In this document: positions 42,834 through 52,257 of the stretch, piece after piece | How the letters are laid out: each line of letters begins with the position of its first letter | Position numbering within the stretch: position 1 is the first letter of the stretch | NCBI GenBank assembly: GCA_902826685.1 | Contig: CADEFT010000004.1 | Span: 95,276 to 159,275, forward strand | Origin: an uncultured Acidobacteriota bacterium | Lineage (GTDB): Bacteria > Acidobacteriota > Terriglobia > Bryobacterales > Bryobacteraceae | Length of the DNA stretch: 64,000 nt | Reading direction: 5' to 3' | The notes under the pieces: model-generated | Told to the model about the DNA's origin: nothing | Databases searched by the model: none | The model's input: only the letters and a program-made list of their open reading frames with translations | Program-made: the position numbers and the translations under genes

Positions 42834-45335
42834 TTATTCTTCGCGCAGCGCGGCCATGGGTTCGAGCGAGGCGGCGCGATGGGCGGGTGCGTAGCTGGCC
42901 AGCAGGGCGCTGATGGCGAGCAGCCCGGTGGCGGCGGCGATGGACATCGCGTCATGGGGCTGCAATCCATAGAGCAGGGACGCGGCGGCGCGGCCCGCCC
43001 ACAGGGCGATGAGTGCGCCAACGACGACACCCGCGCCCAGCAGCCACGCGGTTTCCCGCAGCACCAACGCCACCACCTGGCCGCGCCCGGCGCCCAACGC
43101 GATCCGCAGGCCGATCTCGCTGCGCCGTCTGGCCACCATGTAGGAAACCACGCCATAGAGTCCGAGGACGGCGAGCAGCACCGCGAGCACGGCGAATCCT
43201 CCGGAAAGCACGGCCATCAGCCGGTCTCGCAACAGCGATTCCTCGATCTGGGCGGAAAACGAACGGAACTCCATGCTCATGACCGGATGCACTTCGGCCA
43301 CGGCGGCCTTGATCCGCTGGACGATTCCGGAGGGCGAGCCAGCCAGGCGGACGACGTAAGTTGCACCGGGTCCGGGGTCCGTATTCTGCGCCGTGGGGAA
43401 AAAACCGATGGGCCGGAACTCTTCCCGGATCTCGTAGTACTTGGTGTTCTGCACTATGCCAACGATCTCGTATACCGGTTCCGGCTGGCCGGCGGGAGCC
43501 TCGCGGCGGAACGTCCGGCCTACGACGGCATCGGTGCCGAAATGCTTTCGGGCAAAGGTCTCATTGACGATGGCGACCTTGGGTGAAGAAGCGTCGTCGC
43601 GCTCGTTGAAATCGCGCCCGGCGAGCAGGCGGACCCCCAACGTTTGAAAGTACCCGGGACCGGCGAGATTGAACCATGCCTCCTTGCCACTGGCCGCGGC
43701 GGGTCCGTCCACGCCGATATCGTTGTTCCAGCCGGAGCCGCTGACAGGTGTGAAGTTGGTCTGACCGGTTGAAGTAACGCCGGGAATCATGGCCAGCTTC
43801 TCGCGCAACTGGCGCTGCACTTCGAGCCGGCGCTGCGGCGGATATTGTGCCTTGGCGAAGTCGACGCTCACCACCAGGACGCCTTCGGTGCGGAAGCCCG
43901 CGTCCGCCGTCACCAGATTGCGCAGGCTGCGAACAAACAGCAGCGCACCCACCAGCAACACCATGGAGAGCGCCACCTGCGTGGATACCAGAGCGCGCCG
44001 CAGTCCGAAGCGTTCGCGGCCGGAAGTAACGCCGCGCCCGCCCGAACGCATGGCCGAAGAGGGCGCAATCCGCGTCGCCCGCAGCGCCGGCAGCAGCCCG
44101 AACAGCAGGCAGGTGAAGGCGGCGAGTGCGGTGGTGAAGCCGATGACGCGCCAGTCGAGGGAGAGGTTGACGAACAGGGGATCGTTGCCGGTGGTGATGA
44201 ACCGGACCAATCCCCGGCTGAGAAGGAAAGCGAGCCCGATGCCCAGGGCCGCGCCCCCGGCGGCCAGCAGCAGGCTTTCGGAAAGCAACTGTCCGATGAG
44301 GCGGCCTCGCGAAGCGCCGATGGCGAGCCGCACCGCGATCTCCCGTTCGCGTACACTCGCACGCGCCAAAAGCAGGTTGGCCAGATTGGCGCAGGCGATC
44401 AACAGCACGAGGCCGGCGGTTGCCATCAGCAGCCAGAGCGGGCGCTCATATTGGCGGCGCAGGCCGGAGATTCCGGTGCCCGCTTCGGTGACGGCCAGTT
44501 TGTTGGCGAGAAAGCGCTTGACGAGATCGGGCTTGTAGCTCGACGGCAGCACGGCCTGCATGATCGCCGGCGATACGGCTTCCAGTTGAGCGTTGGCCCG
44601 CTGAAGGGTCCAACCGGGCTTCAACCGGCCGAGCAGGGAAAGCCACCAGGAGTCCTTGACTGGGATGCGGCCCTTTTTGTCCTCCGACAGCAGGCGATCG
44701 GCACAAAGCGGAATCGCCACGTCGTAGCGGCGGCCGACTTCGACGCCGAAGAAGGCCGGAGGCGTGACGCCAATGACGGGCAGCTTGTACCCGCTAAGGC
44801 TGATGGAACGGCCAAGCACGCCACGGTCGCCGCCGAATTCCCGCTGCCAGAAGGCGTCGCTCAAGACGGCGCCGGGGGTCGCGCACGCCGCGGTGTCGTC
44901 CTCGGCGGTGAACACGCGTCCGAGGGCGGCGTTCACGCCCAGGGTGCGGAAGAAATCGCCACCGAGGTATAGCCCTTCGGCGTAACGGACTTCACCCGAA
45001 TCGGCGAGATTAAAGCGGGCGGCGCTCCAGGCTCCAACCGAGGAGAATCCTTCCTGGCGCTCACGGATCTGCTCGTACAAAGCGTGCGTCAATCTGGCGC
45101 TGCGGGTCGAAAACCGGCCCGAACGCCTTGAGTTGGGCGCGAAGTCGATGGCCGCCAGCTCCTCAGGAGCCTGTACCGGCAGCATCTTCAGGCGGATGGT
45201 ATCGATGAGCTGGAAGATGGCGGCGTTGGCGCCGATGCCGAGCGCCAGCGACAGCAGAGCGACCGAAGTGAAGCCGGGGCTCGCCTGGAGTTGGCGCAGG
45301 CCATAGCGAATGTCTCGGAGTGCCGAATCGAGCAT
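42834..45335 (-). CDS. ADOP-family orphan ABC permease (FtsX/MacB-like)
   Basis: An 833-residue protein beginning MLDSALRDIRYGLRQLQASP, the usual ADOP/MacB start without the extra soluble domain of the other copy. First half: ALLSLALGIGANAAIFQLID, then a long periplasmic part and LLIACANLANLLLARASVRE. Second half: VALSMVLLVGALLFVRSLRN, then AVLGLYGVVSYMVARRRSEI and HRAASLEPMAALREE. There is no ATPase and no PadR gene next to it. It is a distant paralogue of the permease at 38.3-40.9 kb. Confidence 0.92.
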   Translation of the reverse strand: MLDSALRDIRYGLRQLQASPGFTSVALLSLALGIGANAAIFQLIDTIRLKMLPVQAPEELAAIDFAPNSRRSGRFSTRSARLTHALYEQIRERQEGFSSVGAWSAARFNLADSGEVRYAEGLYLGGDFFRTLGVNAALGRVFTAEDDTAACATPGAVLSDAFWQREFGGDRGVLGRSISLSGYKLPVIGVTPPAFFGVEVGRRYDVAIPLCADRLLSEDKKGRIPVKDSWWLSLLGRLKPGWTLQRANAQLEAVSPAIMQAVLPSSYKPDLVKRFLANKLAVTEAGTGISGLRRQYERPLWLLMATAGLVLLIACANLANLLLARASVREREIAVRLAIGASRGRLIGQLLSESLLLAAGGAALGIGLAFLLSRGLVRFITTGNDPLFVNLSLDWRVIGFTTALAAFTCLLFGLLPALRATRIAPSSAMRSGGRGVTSGRERFGLRRALVSTQVALSMVLLVGALLFVRSLRNLVTADAGFRTEGVLVVSVDFAKAQYPPQRRLEVQRQLREKLAMIPGVTSTGQTNFTPVSGSGWNNDIGVDGPAAASGKEAWFNLAGPGYFQTLGVRLLAGRDFNERDDASSPKVAIVNETFARKHFGTDAVVGRTFRREAPAGQPEPVYEIVGIVQNTKYYEIREEFRPIGFFPTAQNTDPGPGATYVVRLAGSPSGIVQRIKAAVAEVHPVMSMEFRSFSAQIEESLLRDRLMAVLSGGFAVLAVLLAVLGLYGVVSYMVARRRSEIGLRIALGAGRGQVVALVLRETAWLLGAGVVVGALIALWAGRAAASLLYGLQPHDAMSIAAATGLLAISALLASYAPAHRAASLEPMAALREE

Positions 45336-45365
45336 GTATTGGAATACGGAGGAGACCGCCGCCGG

Positions 45366-47828
45366 TTAGCGCGAAATTTGCACGAACAGGCTGCCTTGGG
45401 TGATTCCCTGCGGGGCGATCCGCGCCAGGCGGCGCGCCAGTTCGGCCGGCGGAATCGCCCGCGCCAGGGCGGCGGAGAAAGCCTCGCCGGCGCGCCGCAC
45501 CTGATCCGGCGTTTCATGGGCGAATTCCAGGCGGTAGTGGGCGATTCCCGCCTCAAGCCAGCGGTCGAGATGAGCGCTCGCTTCCTGTGCCTGGGCGCCG
45601 AAGACCGTGTTGCGGCAACCGACATCGGCCATCACGGGATGTTCGCGGCCGGCTTCATCGCGCAGCGCGACGCGGTGTTTCTCGCAAGGATGGCCGCAAT
45701 CCTCATGGCTGGTGCCGTTGGAAAGAAAGCGGCAGAAGACACAGTGTTCGGTATGAAAGACCGGCAGGTGCTGATAGGCGATGGCTTCGATCGAGACCGG
45801 GCCGATGGCGCGGGCCAGGTCCGCCACCTGGTGGCCGTTCAGATCGTGCGTGGGTGTAATGCGGCCGAGGCCGAGTTCGAGAAAAGCCACCGCACCGATG
45901 GCGTTGGCCGCGTTGAGGCTGAAATCGCCGGTGAGCGGCGGATGCGGATGTTCGAGCAGCGACCGCAGCAGCCCGGCCGAGCGGACCAGCACCGGGCGGC
46001 CGAGCTTACGCAGAAAATGAACGATGCGTTCCTCGGCGGGCTTCAGCACACGCGGGCTGGCGACGCGCGATTCGAGGCCCGCTTCCTGAATGCGGTCGAG
46101 CGACGGCTTAAGCCCGTATAGTTCCAGGTAATCGAGCGTGATGCTGGCGGGGCGAAGCGCGATGGCGGCTTCGAGCTGTTCCGGCGTCCGCACCAGCAGA
46201 TGCAGTTGCGGAGCGATTGGCGCTTCCGGTTCGGGCGACCGAGGCAGAAGGGCGGCCAGCGCGGCTTGCGGAAGCTCACCGGGTGCGGTGTGCCGGCCGG
46301 ACTGCATTCGCTGGAGCCGCTCCACCGCGTCGCGCCGGAGCTGATTCAGCAGAGAAGCGGGCGCAAACGGGCGGCCTTCCGTATCCAGATGGAGGCCCGC
46401 CAGCTCATACGGCGTATTGCCCAGACGTCCGAGCTGGCTTTCGAGCAGCGCCCGGTCGAGCGCGCGATCGCGCGCGACGCCGAGGTTTTCCTCCGATTGA
46501 GTCTCGATACCCTCTCCAGTGGCAAGGGTCCACCGCGCGCGCAATGGGGCTCCTTCGCGGGCCGTCACGTCCACATGTACCGGCTGTTTGCGCACGGGGG
46601 CGGCCGGTGCGAGGTAGGGACGCGCGGCACGGGCGGTATTGGGATCGTAGGTGCGCCACACCAGATCGCCGGGGCGGATGCGCGCGAAGTTCACGGCGCC
46701 ATTGGCGAAGCGCAATTCCGGTCCGGCTTCGAAAACGCGTCCGCCTTCCTCGGGCTCCTGCGGACTGCGCCAATCGGCGGCATCGAACACCACGCCGTCG
46801 CCCGGCTTCAAGGGGGAGATGGCCTGGTTGGGGGCAGGGTCCACAACAACGCCGGTCGAGGTGACGCGGGAGACTTTGCCCATCCACACGCCGCGATGGC
46901 GGGGTGCGCGTCCGCGGACTACCTTCTGATGATCGACGCCGGAAAGGAAATGCGGACCGAGGCCGCGCGAGTAGACCTGTTCGAGCGCGAGATCGCCGGC
47001 CGGAGTGAAGCCCTCGGGAAGCCCGGCCCAGGCATCGTCGACGGCCTGGCGATAGGCGCGCGTGGTGAGCGCCACGTATTCGGCGTCCTTGTACCGGCCT
47101 TCGATTTTGAGCGAAGCAATGCCGATGCGCACGATCTCCGGCACCTGGTGCAAGGCGAACAGATCGCCGGGCGAGAGCAGGTAACGCGCGTCGCCCAGCG
47201 GTTTGAGGCGTTCATCGACGATCAATTCGTAGGGCAGGCGGCAGGCTTGCGCGCATTGGCCGCGGTTGGCGCTGCGGCCGCCCCAGGCTTCCGAGGAAAA
47301 GCATTGGCCGGAGTAGGAAACGCAGAGCGCGCCGTGCACGAAAATCTCGAGTTCGCAATCGGTCTGGGCGCGGATGGCGCGGATGTTGTCGAGCGACAAC
47401 TCGCGCGCCAGCACCACGCGGCTCACGCCAAACGCGCGAGCCATTTCGATGCCCTCGGCACTGGTGACGCTCATCTGCGTGCTGGCATGCACGGCCAGGT
47501 CCGGCGCCACGCGGCGGGCGAGTTTGACGGCGGCCAGATCCTGCACGATGACGGCATCGGCGCCGGCCTGGCCGATGGCGGCGAGCAGGCGCGCGGCGTC
47601 GCCTAGCTCCGAATCGAAGATCAGCGTGTTGAATGTGAGGTAGCCCTTCACGCCGCGGCGGTGCAGGGTGCGCATGACCTCCGGCAGTTCTTCCGGCAGA
47701 AAGCCCGCCTTGGCGCGGGCGGTGAATCGATCGAGCCCGAAATAGACCGCATCGGCGCCGGCCTCGATGGCGGCGTTCAACTGCGGCCAATGGCCCGCGG
47801 GCGCCATGATTTCGGGCTTGATCGCCAT
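45366..47828 (-). CDS. U32-family peptidase/hydroxylase-like protein (RlhA type)
   Basis: An 820-residue protein. The TIM-barrel start EIMAPAGHWPQLNAAIEAGA leads to the U32 signature CELEIFVHGALCVSYSGQCF and the Cys cluster GGRSANRGQCAQACRLPYEL. A further Cys group, HCVFCRFLSNGTSHEDCGHP, lies near residue 700. The middle is DUF3656-like. This layout recalls E. coli RlhA, which makes 5-hydroxycytidine in 23S rRNA and needs iron-sulfur, rather than a true collagenase. Which substrate is used here is not shown. It is divergent from recO. Confidence 0.87.
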   Translation of the reverse strand: MAIKPEIMAPAGHWPQLNAAIEAGADAVYFGLDRFTARAKAGFLPEELPEVMRTLHRRGVKGYLTFNTLIFDSELGDAARLLAAIGQAGADAVIVQDLAAVKLARRVAPDLAVHASTQMSVTSAEGIEMARAFGVSRVVLARELSLDNIRAIRAQTDCELEIFVHGALCVSYSGQCFSSEAWGGRSANRGQCAQACRLPYELIVDERLKPLGDARYLLSPGDLFALHQVPEIVRIGIASLKIEGRYKDAEYVALTTRAYRQAVDDAWAGLPEGFTPAGDLALEQVYSRGLGPHFLSGVDHQKVVRGRAPRHRGVWMGKVSRVTSTGVVVDPAPNQAISPLKPGDGVVFDAADWRSPQEPEEGGRVFEAGPELRFANGAVNFARIRPGDLVWRTYDPNTARAARPYLAPAAPVRKQPVHVDVTAREGAPLRARWTLATGEGIETQSEENLGVARDRALDRALLESQLGRLGNTPYELAGLHLDTEGRPFAPASLLNQLRRDAVERLQRMQSGRHTAPGELPQAALAALLPRSPEPEAPIAPQLHLLVRTPEQLEAAIALRPASITLDYLELYGLKPSLDRIQEAGLESRVASPRVLKPAEERIVHFLRKLGRPVLVRSAGLLRSLLEHPHPPLTGDFSLNAANAIGAVAFLELGLGRITPTHDLNGHQVADLARAIGPVSIEAIAYQHLPVFHTEHCVFCRFLSNGTSHEDCGHPCEKHRVALRDEAGREHPVMADVGCRNTVFGAQAQEASAHLDRWLEAGIAHYRLEFAHETPDQVRRAGEAFSAALARAIPPAELARRLARIAPQGITQGSLFVQISR

Positions 47829-47880
47829 TTCCTCTTCAGGGTAACGCGGGCTGTGCTAGCCTGAAGCCTCCCGCGACGCG

Positions 47881-48528
47881 ATGCCCGTCCAAGTCAGCGA
47901 ATCCATCATTTTGAGAACGTTTCCGTTCGGCGAGGCGGATCTCATCGTGAGTTTTTTTACGCGCGATCACGGCAAAATGCGCGGCGCGGCGAAACGGGCG
48001 CGGCGGCCGAAAAGCCCGTTTGGCGCGGGTCTCGAACGGATGTGCCACACGCACGTCAGCTATTACCAGCGCGAGAACCGGGATCTTGGCTCGCTCGATT
48101 CCTGCGAGATCATCCGCTCTTCGTTTCTGCTGCGCGCGAGTTATGAAATCGGCATCGGGCTCGACTACATGACCGAGGTCAGCGAGGAACTGCTGCCTCC
48201 GCATGAGCCCAATGAAAAGTATTTCCGTTTGCTGCTGGCGCTGCTCGACTATCTGCATGAACACCGGCAGCCGGCGGCGCTCTGGCCCGCCATCCTCTAT
48301 TTCCAGCTTTGGGCGGTGCGGCTGTGCGGGTTCCTTCCGGCGCTTCCGGTCTGCGAGGAATCGCTAAACATCGCCCGCGAGATGTTTTCAAAGCCGGTGC
48401 GGGAGTTGGAGCCGCGTGAATGGAACAAGGCCGCCGCGGCCGATCTGCGCCAGTTCCTGCATCGCGTGATCCTCGACCAGATCGAACGGCGCCTCATGAC
48501 GATGCCGCTGCTCGAAGCCTTAGAATAG
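47881..48528 (+). CDS. recO: DNA repair protein RecO
   Basis: A 215-residue protein. SESIILRTFPFGEADLIVSF and TRDHGKMRGAAKRARRPKSP form the N-terminal OB fold. The C-terminal helical domain includes FLLRASYEIGIGLDYMTEVS and LLALLDYLHEHRQPAALWPA. RecO loads RecA with RecF/RecR and anneals single strands. The Cys zinc cluster present in some RecO proteins is reduced to LPVCEESL with one Cys, so it is probably zinc-free. The shortened receptor gene begins 4 nt after its stop. Confidence 0.9.
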   Translation: MPVQVSESIILRTFPFGEADLIVSFFTRDHGKMRGAAKRARRPKSPFGAGLERMCHTHVSYYQRENRDLGSLDSCEIIRSSFLLRASYEIGIGLDYMTEVSEELLPPHEPNEKYFRLLLALLDYLHEHRQPAALWPAILYFQLWAVRLCGFLPALPVCEESLNIAREMFSKPVRELEPREWNKAAAADLRQFLHRVILDQIERRLMTMPLLEALE

Positions 48529-48532
48529 AGGT

Positions 48533-51097
48533 TTGTTCATTTTTGCCATCGCAGCGGCAGCCGTTCTGCTGGCGGCCGACAATAAGCCCGCGCCTACTCG
48601 GGTGGAGCCACCCCGGCGGGCGCCGCGGCCCAGTGCCTCGACCGCCGCCGCCAGGCGCAATGAAAACGTACACGTCAGCCGCATCGATACCGATCGCGAC
48701 AAGGAAGCGGCGATCCGCATCGGCGGCGCCTATGTGATCGCCACGCCGGCGCCCGCCGAGCGCAACAACTACACGGCCGAGCATGGCAAGGCCGCGAGCG
48801 AACTGGTGGTGCTGCGGCCGTCGCCGGTAGCCGGCGGCTTCCACGGTGAGTTGTTTGAAGTTCACCAGAACAGCTTGTTCAACGCCCGCACGTTCTTTCA
48901 GGTAGGCGGGGTCAAGCCTTCGCGGCAGAATCAATACGGCGGGCGGTTTACGGCGCAGTTGCGTGGCCTGGGCGCGTTGACCGGATCGATCACCAATCGC
49001 AAGATTCGCGGCATGGTGAACGGAAACGTTCTGGTGCCGCTGGCCAATGAGCGGACGTCAACGGCCACCGATCCGGCCTTGCGCGCGCTGATCGGGCGCT
49101 ATCTGAGCGCCTATCCGGCGGAACTGCCGAACCGTCCCGATTTCGATGAGCGGGCGTTGAACACGAACGCGCCGCAGATCATCGACGAACTGGATGGCGG
49201 CCTGCGGCTCGATCGGGACTTCGGATCGCGCTGGCGTTTGTATCTGTCGCACGGGCTCAATCGGCAGCGCGTACGGTCGTTTCAACTGGTGGCGGGGCAG
49301 AACCCCGACATGGACATTCACAACCACCGTGCGCGGGCGACGCTTTCCTATAACCCTTCGGCGGCGACGGACATTTCTTTTGGCGGCGGATTCACGCGCA
49401 ACCGGTCCGCGCTGGTGCCGGAGCCAAATGCCGTCGGCGCACGGGTGCGCATGGGATATCAGATTGAAGAGTTGGGTCCCGACAGTCACTTTCCCATTCA
49501 ACGGGCCACCAACACGTTCCGCTACGGCGCGCTGGCCAGCCATCGCACCGGGCGGCACAACTTCACCGCAGGCGGCGAGGTGGCGCGCTATCAGCTCAAC
49601 GGCATTGAGACGTTCAATCAACGGCCCACCATCTATTTCACGAGCAACTTCGGATACACGGCGATCGAGAATTTGCGCGCGGGGCGGGCGACCACGTACG
49701 AAGTGGCGCTGGGCGAGATGGCGCGCGGATTTCGCAACTGGTCCGCCAGCGGGTATTTCGGCGATCAGTGGCGCGCCAGCAACACCCTGCAGATTTACTG
49801 GGGACTGCGGTACAGCCTGTTGACGGTGCCACGGGAAGTGGATCGTCTGGATACTCTGCCCTACCGCTGCGACTGCAACAATTTCAGTCCGCGCCTTTCG
49901 ATCGCCTGGCAGCTTCCGAAAAGTTGGATGTTGCGCACCAGCTACACGGTATCGTTCGACCAGATTCCGCAGGTTACTTTCGGACAGGCACGGTATAACC
50001 CGCCGAACGTGATCTCGCTGCAGATTCAGAATCCCGACGTGCTAAACCCGCTGCGCGGCGTGAGCCTCGATCCGGCGGCGGCGCGCTATTCCCCGATCCT
50101 GTTCAGTCCCGATCTGGTGTCGCCCTACGCCCATCAATACAATCTTTCGCTCGAGCGCAAGCTCGGCTCCGGCATGCTGCGCGTTGGGTATTTGGGCAGC
50201 CGGAGTCTGAAGCTGATGAACGCTTTCGTCACCAATCGCGCCGACCCGGTGCCCGGCATTCCGCTCACCACGGCGACGGTGAACGAACGGCGCGCCGATC
50301 CGCGCTACGCCGACGTGCGCACGATTATGAGCGCGGGGATTGGGTATCTCGATGCGGCGCAGGCTTCCGTGGAACTGCCGCGGTGGCGGTCGATCGGCGG
50401 CGGCGTCAGTTACACGTTTGGCAAATCGCTCGACCAAGGCTCCGACTACACCTCGACGGCGGCCAATCGCGATCTGTCGAGAGCGCGTTCCCAATCGCAG
50501 TACAACATTCTCAACGACCGCAAGGGGTTGAGCAATTTCGATTCGCCGCACTCGCTGGTGCTCTATCACTATTGGGATCTGCCGCGCGTGCGCTCGACGC
50601 AGGCCTGGGCCAATTGGATTGCCGGCGGGTGGCAGTGGACGGGCAACGTGCTTTTGAAGTCCGGTACGCCGTCTACGCTGTATGTAGGCTCGGATGCGCC
50701 GGGATTCGGCAACGTGGATGGCGGATCGAGCGACCGGCCGAACATTCTCGATCCCTCGATTCTCGGCCGCACGGTTTCGCATCCCGACCTGGCGCCCATC
50801 CTTCTGAGCCGCGACAAATTCGATTTCATCCGGCCCGGGCAATTGGCCGGGAATCTGGGGCGGAATACGTTCCGCCGCGCGCGCATCGCCAACTGGAACG
50901 GAGCCATCGGCAAGCGCTGGCGTCTGCCCGGGGCGGCGGAGCGGTTCGTCTATTTTCGCGGCGAGGCGATCAATCTTTCCAATACGCCGCAGTTTGACGA
51001 GCCGAATCGCAATTTGAACGCCAGCGCGTTCGGAAAGATTACCAATACGCTCAACGACGGGCGGGTGTTTCAGTTCACCCTACGCTTTACGCTTTGA
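48533..51097 (+). CDS. Oar-like outer-membrane receptor lacking the CarboxypepD domain and most of the plug
   Basis: An 854-residue protein starting at TTG 48533, just after TAGAGG. The leader is MFIFAIAAAAVLLAADNKPA. Only about 75 residues separate it from HGELFEVHQNSLFNARTFFQ, the segment that in the two larger receptors follows the plug domain. The barrel then runs normally (QNQYGGRFTAQLRGLGALTG; VSYTFGKSLDQGSDYTSTAA) and ends VFQFTLRFTL. The regulatory domain and the usual plug strands, TonB box included, are therefore missing or compressed. It could be an open porin-like relative or one using another plug partner. It overlaps the convergent enzyme gene by 18 nt. Confidence 0.85.
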   Translation: MFIFAIAAAAVLLAADNKPAPTRVEPPRRAPRPSASTAAARRNENVHVSRIDTDRDKEAAIRIGGAYVIATPAPAERNNYTAEHGKAASELVVLRPSPVAGGFHGELFEVHQNSLFNARTFFQVGGVKPSRQNQYGGRFTAQLRGLGALTGSITNRKIRGMVNGNVLVPLANERTSTATDPALRALIGRYLSAYPAELPNRPDFDERALNTNAPQIIDELDGGLRLDRDFGSRWRLYLSHGLNRQRVRSFQLVAGQNPDMDIHNHRARATLSYNPSAATDISFGGGFTRNRSALVPEPNAVGARVRMGYQIEELGPDSHFPIQRATNTFRYGALASHRTGRHNFTAGGEVARYQLNGIETFNQRPTIYFTSNFGYTAIENLRAGRATTYEVALGEMARGFRNWSASGYFGDQWRASNTLQIYWGLRYSLLTVPREVDRLDTLPYRCDCNNFSPRLSIAWQLPKSWMLRTSYTVSFDQIPQVTFGQARYNPPNVISLQIQNPDVLNPLRGVSLDPAAARYSPILFSPDLVSPYAHQYNLSLERKLGSGMLRVGYLGSRSLKLMNAFVTNRADPVPGIPLTTATVNERRADPRYADVRTIMSAGIGYLDAAQASVELPRWRSIGGGVSYTFGKSLDQGSDYTSTAANRDLSRARSQSQYNILNDRKGLSNFDSPHSLVLYHYWDLPRVRSTQAWANWIAGGWQWTGNVLLKSGTPSTLYVGSDAPGFGNVDGGSSDRPNILDPSILGRTVSHPDLAPILLSRDKFDFIRPGQLAGNLGRNTFRRARIANWNGAIGKRWRLPGAAERFVYFRGEAINLSNTPQFDEPNRNLNASAFGKITNTLNDGRVFQFTLRFTL

Positions 51098-52231
51098 AAT
51101 CTCTTTATCGTTGAGAGTGGCGCCGAAGCCGGGCCGGTTGGCTACGGTGAGCATTCCTCCGGGCGCGAGTTGCTCGGGAGGGTCGAGGATTTCCGCGCGC
51201 CACTCCACTTCGCCGAACGCGCATTCGAGGATGAGGAAGTTGGGTAGCGTGACGCATACGTGCGCCGCGGCCAGGTTGCCAACGGGGCTGGCCGGACCGT
51301 GCGGGGAAACGGCCAGTCCCGCGCCTTCGGCCATGGCGGCGATCTTTTTGAGCTCGAGCAGGCCGCCGCAGTACTTGATGTCGGGCATCAGAACGTCGGC
51401 GGCACCGCCCGAGGCATAGCGGTAAAACTCCTGCACGCCGAACAGATCCTCGCCGCCGGCGGTGCGCATCTTCGCCTGACGGTTGATGGCGGCCAGGCCG
51501 GGAATGCCCCGGACCACTTCTTCGAGCCAGAACAGGCGATGCTTCCCGAGCTCTTCGGCGAGCTTCAAGCCGCGTTCCACGGTGAAGTTGGAATGGGCGT
51601 CCACCAGCACATCGGGCGCGCGGCCGATCGCATCGCGCACGGCGCCGATGCAGGCGATTCCCTTGGCGATGTGCGCTTCCACCTTGGCCGGATCCTTGGG
51701 GAAGCCATCGAAGGAGGCCAGCTTGATGGCGGTAAAACCCTGCTGGACGGCGCGGGCGGCGAGGCCGGCGAAATCGGCGGGGGAACGGTCCGTGGTGGCG
51801 CGATTGATGTTGGCGTAGTTGCGCACCGAATCGAGGATCCGGCCGCCGAACAGATCGCAGGTAGGCACGCCGTAGACCTGGCCCGCAATATCCCAGAGCG
51901 CTTGCTCGATGCCGCCAAGAGCCGCCGCCACGGCGTGTTCGCCTGGTTTGACCAGCGGATGCGCGACGGTCCTGAGGTACTCGATCTCGGAGAAGGACCG
52001 GCCCTTGAGAGCCTCGGTGAATTGCTTCAGATGAGCGATGGTCTTCGGTTCGTCATAGCCATGCGACGCGTCGCCGATGCCGGTCACGCCCGCATCGGTT
52101 CGCAGGCGCACCAGCAGCCATCCACCGCGCTTGTTTACCGGGATCTGAAAAATCTCGATGTCGCGGATGCGCGCTTTCGGCGCGGCGGAAAGCGGTGCCG
52201 CAAGCAGCGGCAGCAGGCTTCTTCGAGTCAC
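51080..52231 (-). CDS. Mandelate racemase/muconate lactonizing enzyme family protein
   Basis: A 383-residue enolase-superfamily enzyme. The capping domain is GWLLVRLRTDAGVTGIGDAS. Barrel ligands are Asp in VLVDAHSNFTVERG, Glu in RLFWLEEVVRGIPG and Glu in MRTAGGEDLFGVQE; the general acid/base is Lys in GFTAIKLASFDGFP and His in LAVSPHGPASPVGN. A leader, VTRRSLLPLLAAPLSAAPKA (GTG start), is unusual for this normally cytoplasmic family and resembles a Tat-type signal, so an exported sugar-acid dehydratase is possible. The start is 20 nt from the divergent sulfatase gene. Confidence 0.88.
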   Translation of the reverse strand: MTRRSLLPLLAAPLSAAPKARIRDIEIFQIPVNKRGGWLLVRLRTDAGVTGIGDASHGYDEPKTIAHLKQFTEALKGRSFSEIEYLRTVAHPLVKPGEHAVAAALGGIEQALWDIAGQVYGVPTCDLFGGRILDSVRNYANINRATTDRSPADFAGLAARAVQQGFTAIKLASFDGFPKDPAKVEAHIAKGIACIGAVRDAIGRAPDVLVDAHSNFTVERGLKLAEELGKHRLFWLEEVVRGIPGLAAINRQAKMRTAGGEDLFGVQEFYRYASGGAADVLMPDIKYCGGLLELKKIAAMAEGAGLAVSPHGPASPVGNLAAAHVCVTLPNFLILECAFGEVEWRAEILDPPEQLAPGGMLTVANRPGFGATLNDKEISKRKA

Positions 52232-52257
52232 TTCGACGTCCAGTGTATAGTATGCGA
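52232..52257. promoter_or_regulatory. Shared divergent promoter region, enolase-superfamily gene and sulfatase
   Basis: The gap between divergent starts is 20 nt. TATAGT at 52246-52251 abuts the ATG at 52252 and stands 6 nt before the in-frame GTG at 52258. The same bases give TACTATAC on the minus strand. Transcription of one gene should compete with the other. Confidence 0.45.

Noticed and set aside
47835..47875. Nested dyads TTCAGG/CCTGAA and CGCGGG/CCCGCG between U32 gene and recO
   Set aside because: Arms are short and GC-rich; no -35/-10 fits them well enough to call an operator or a promoter.
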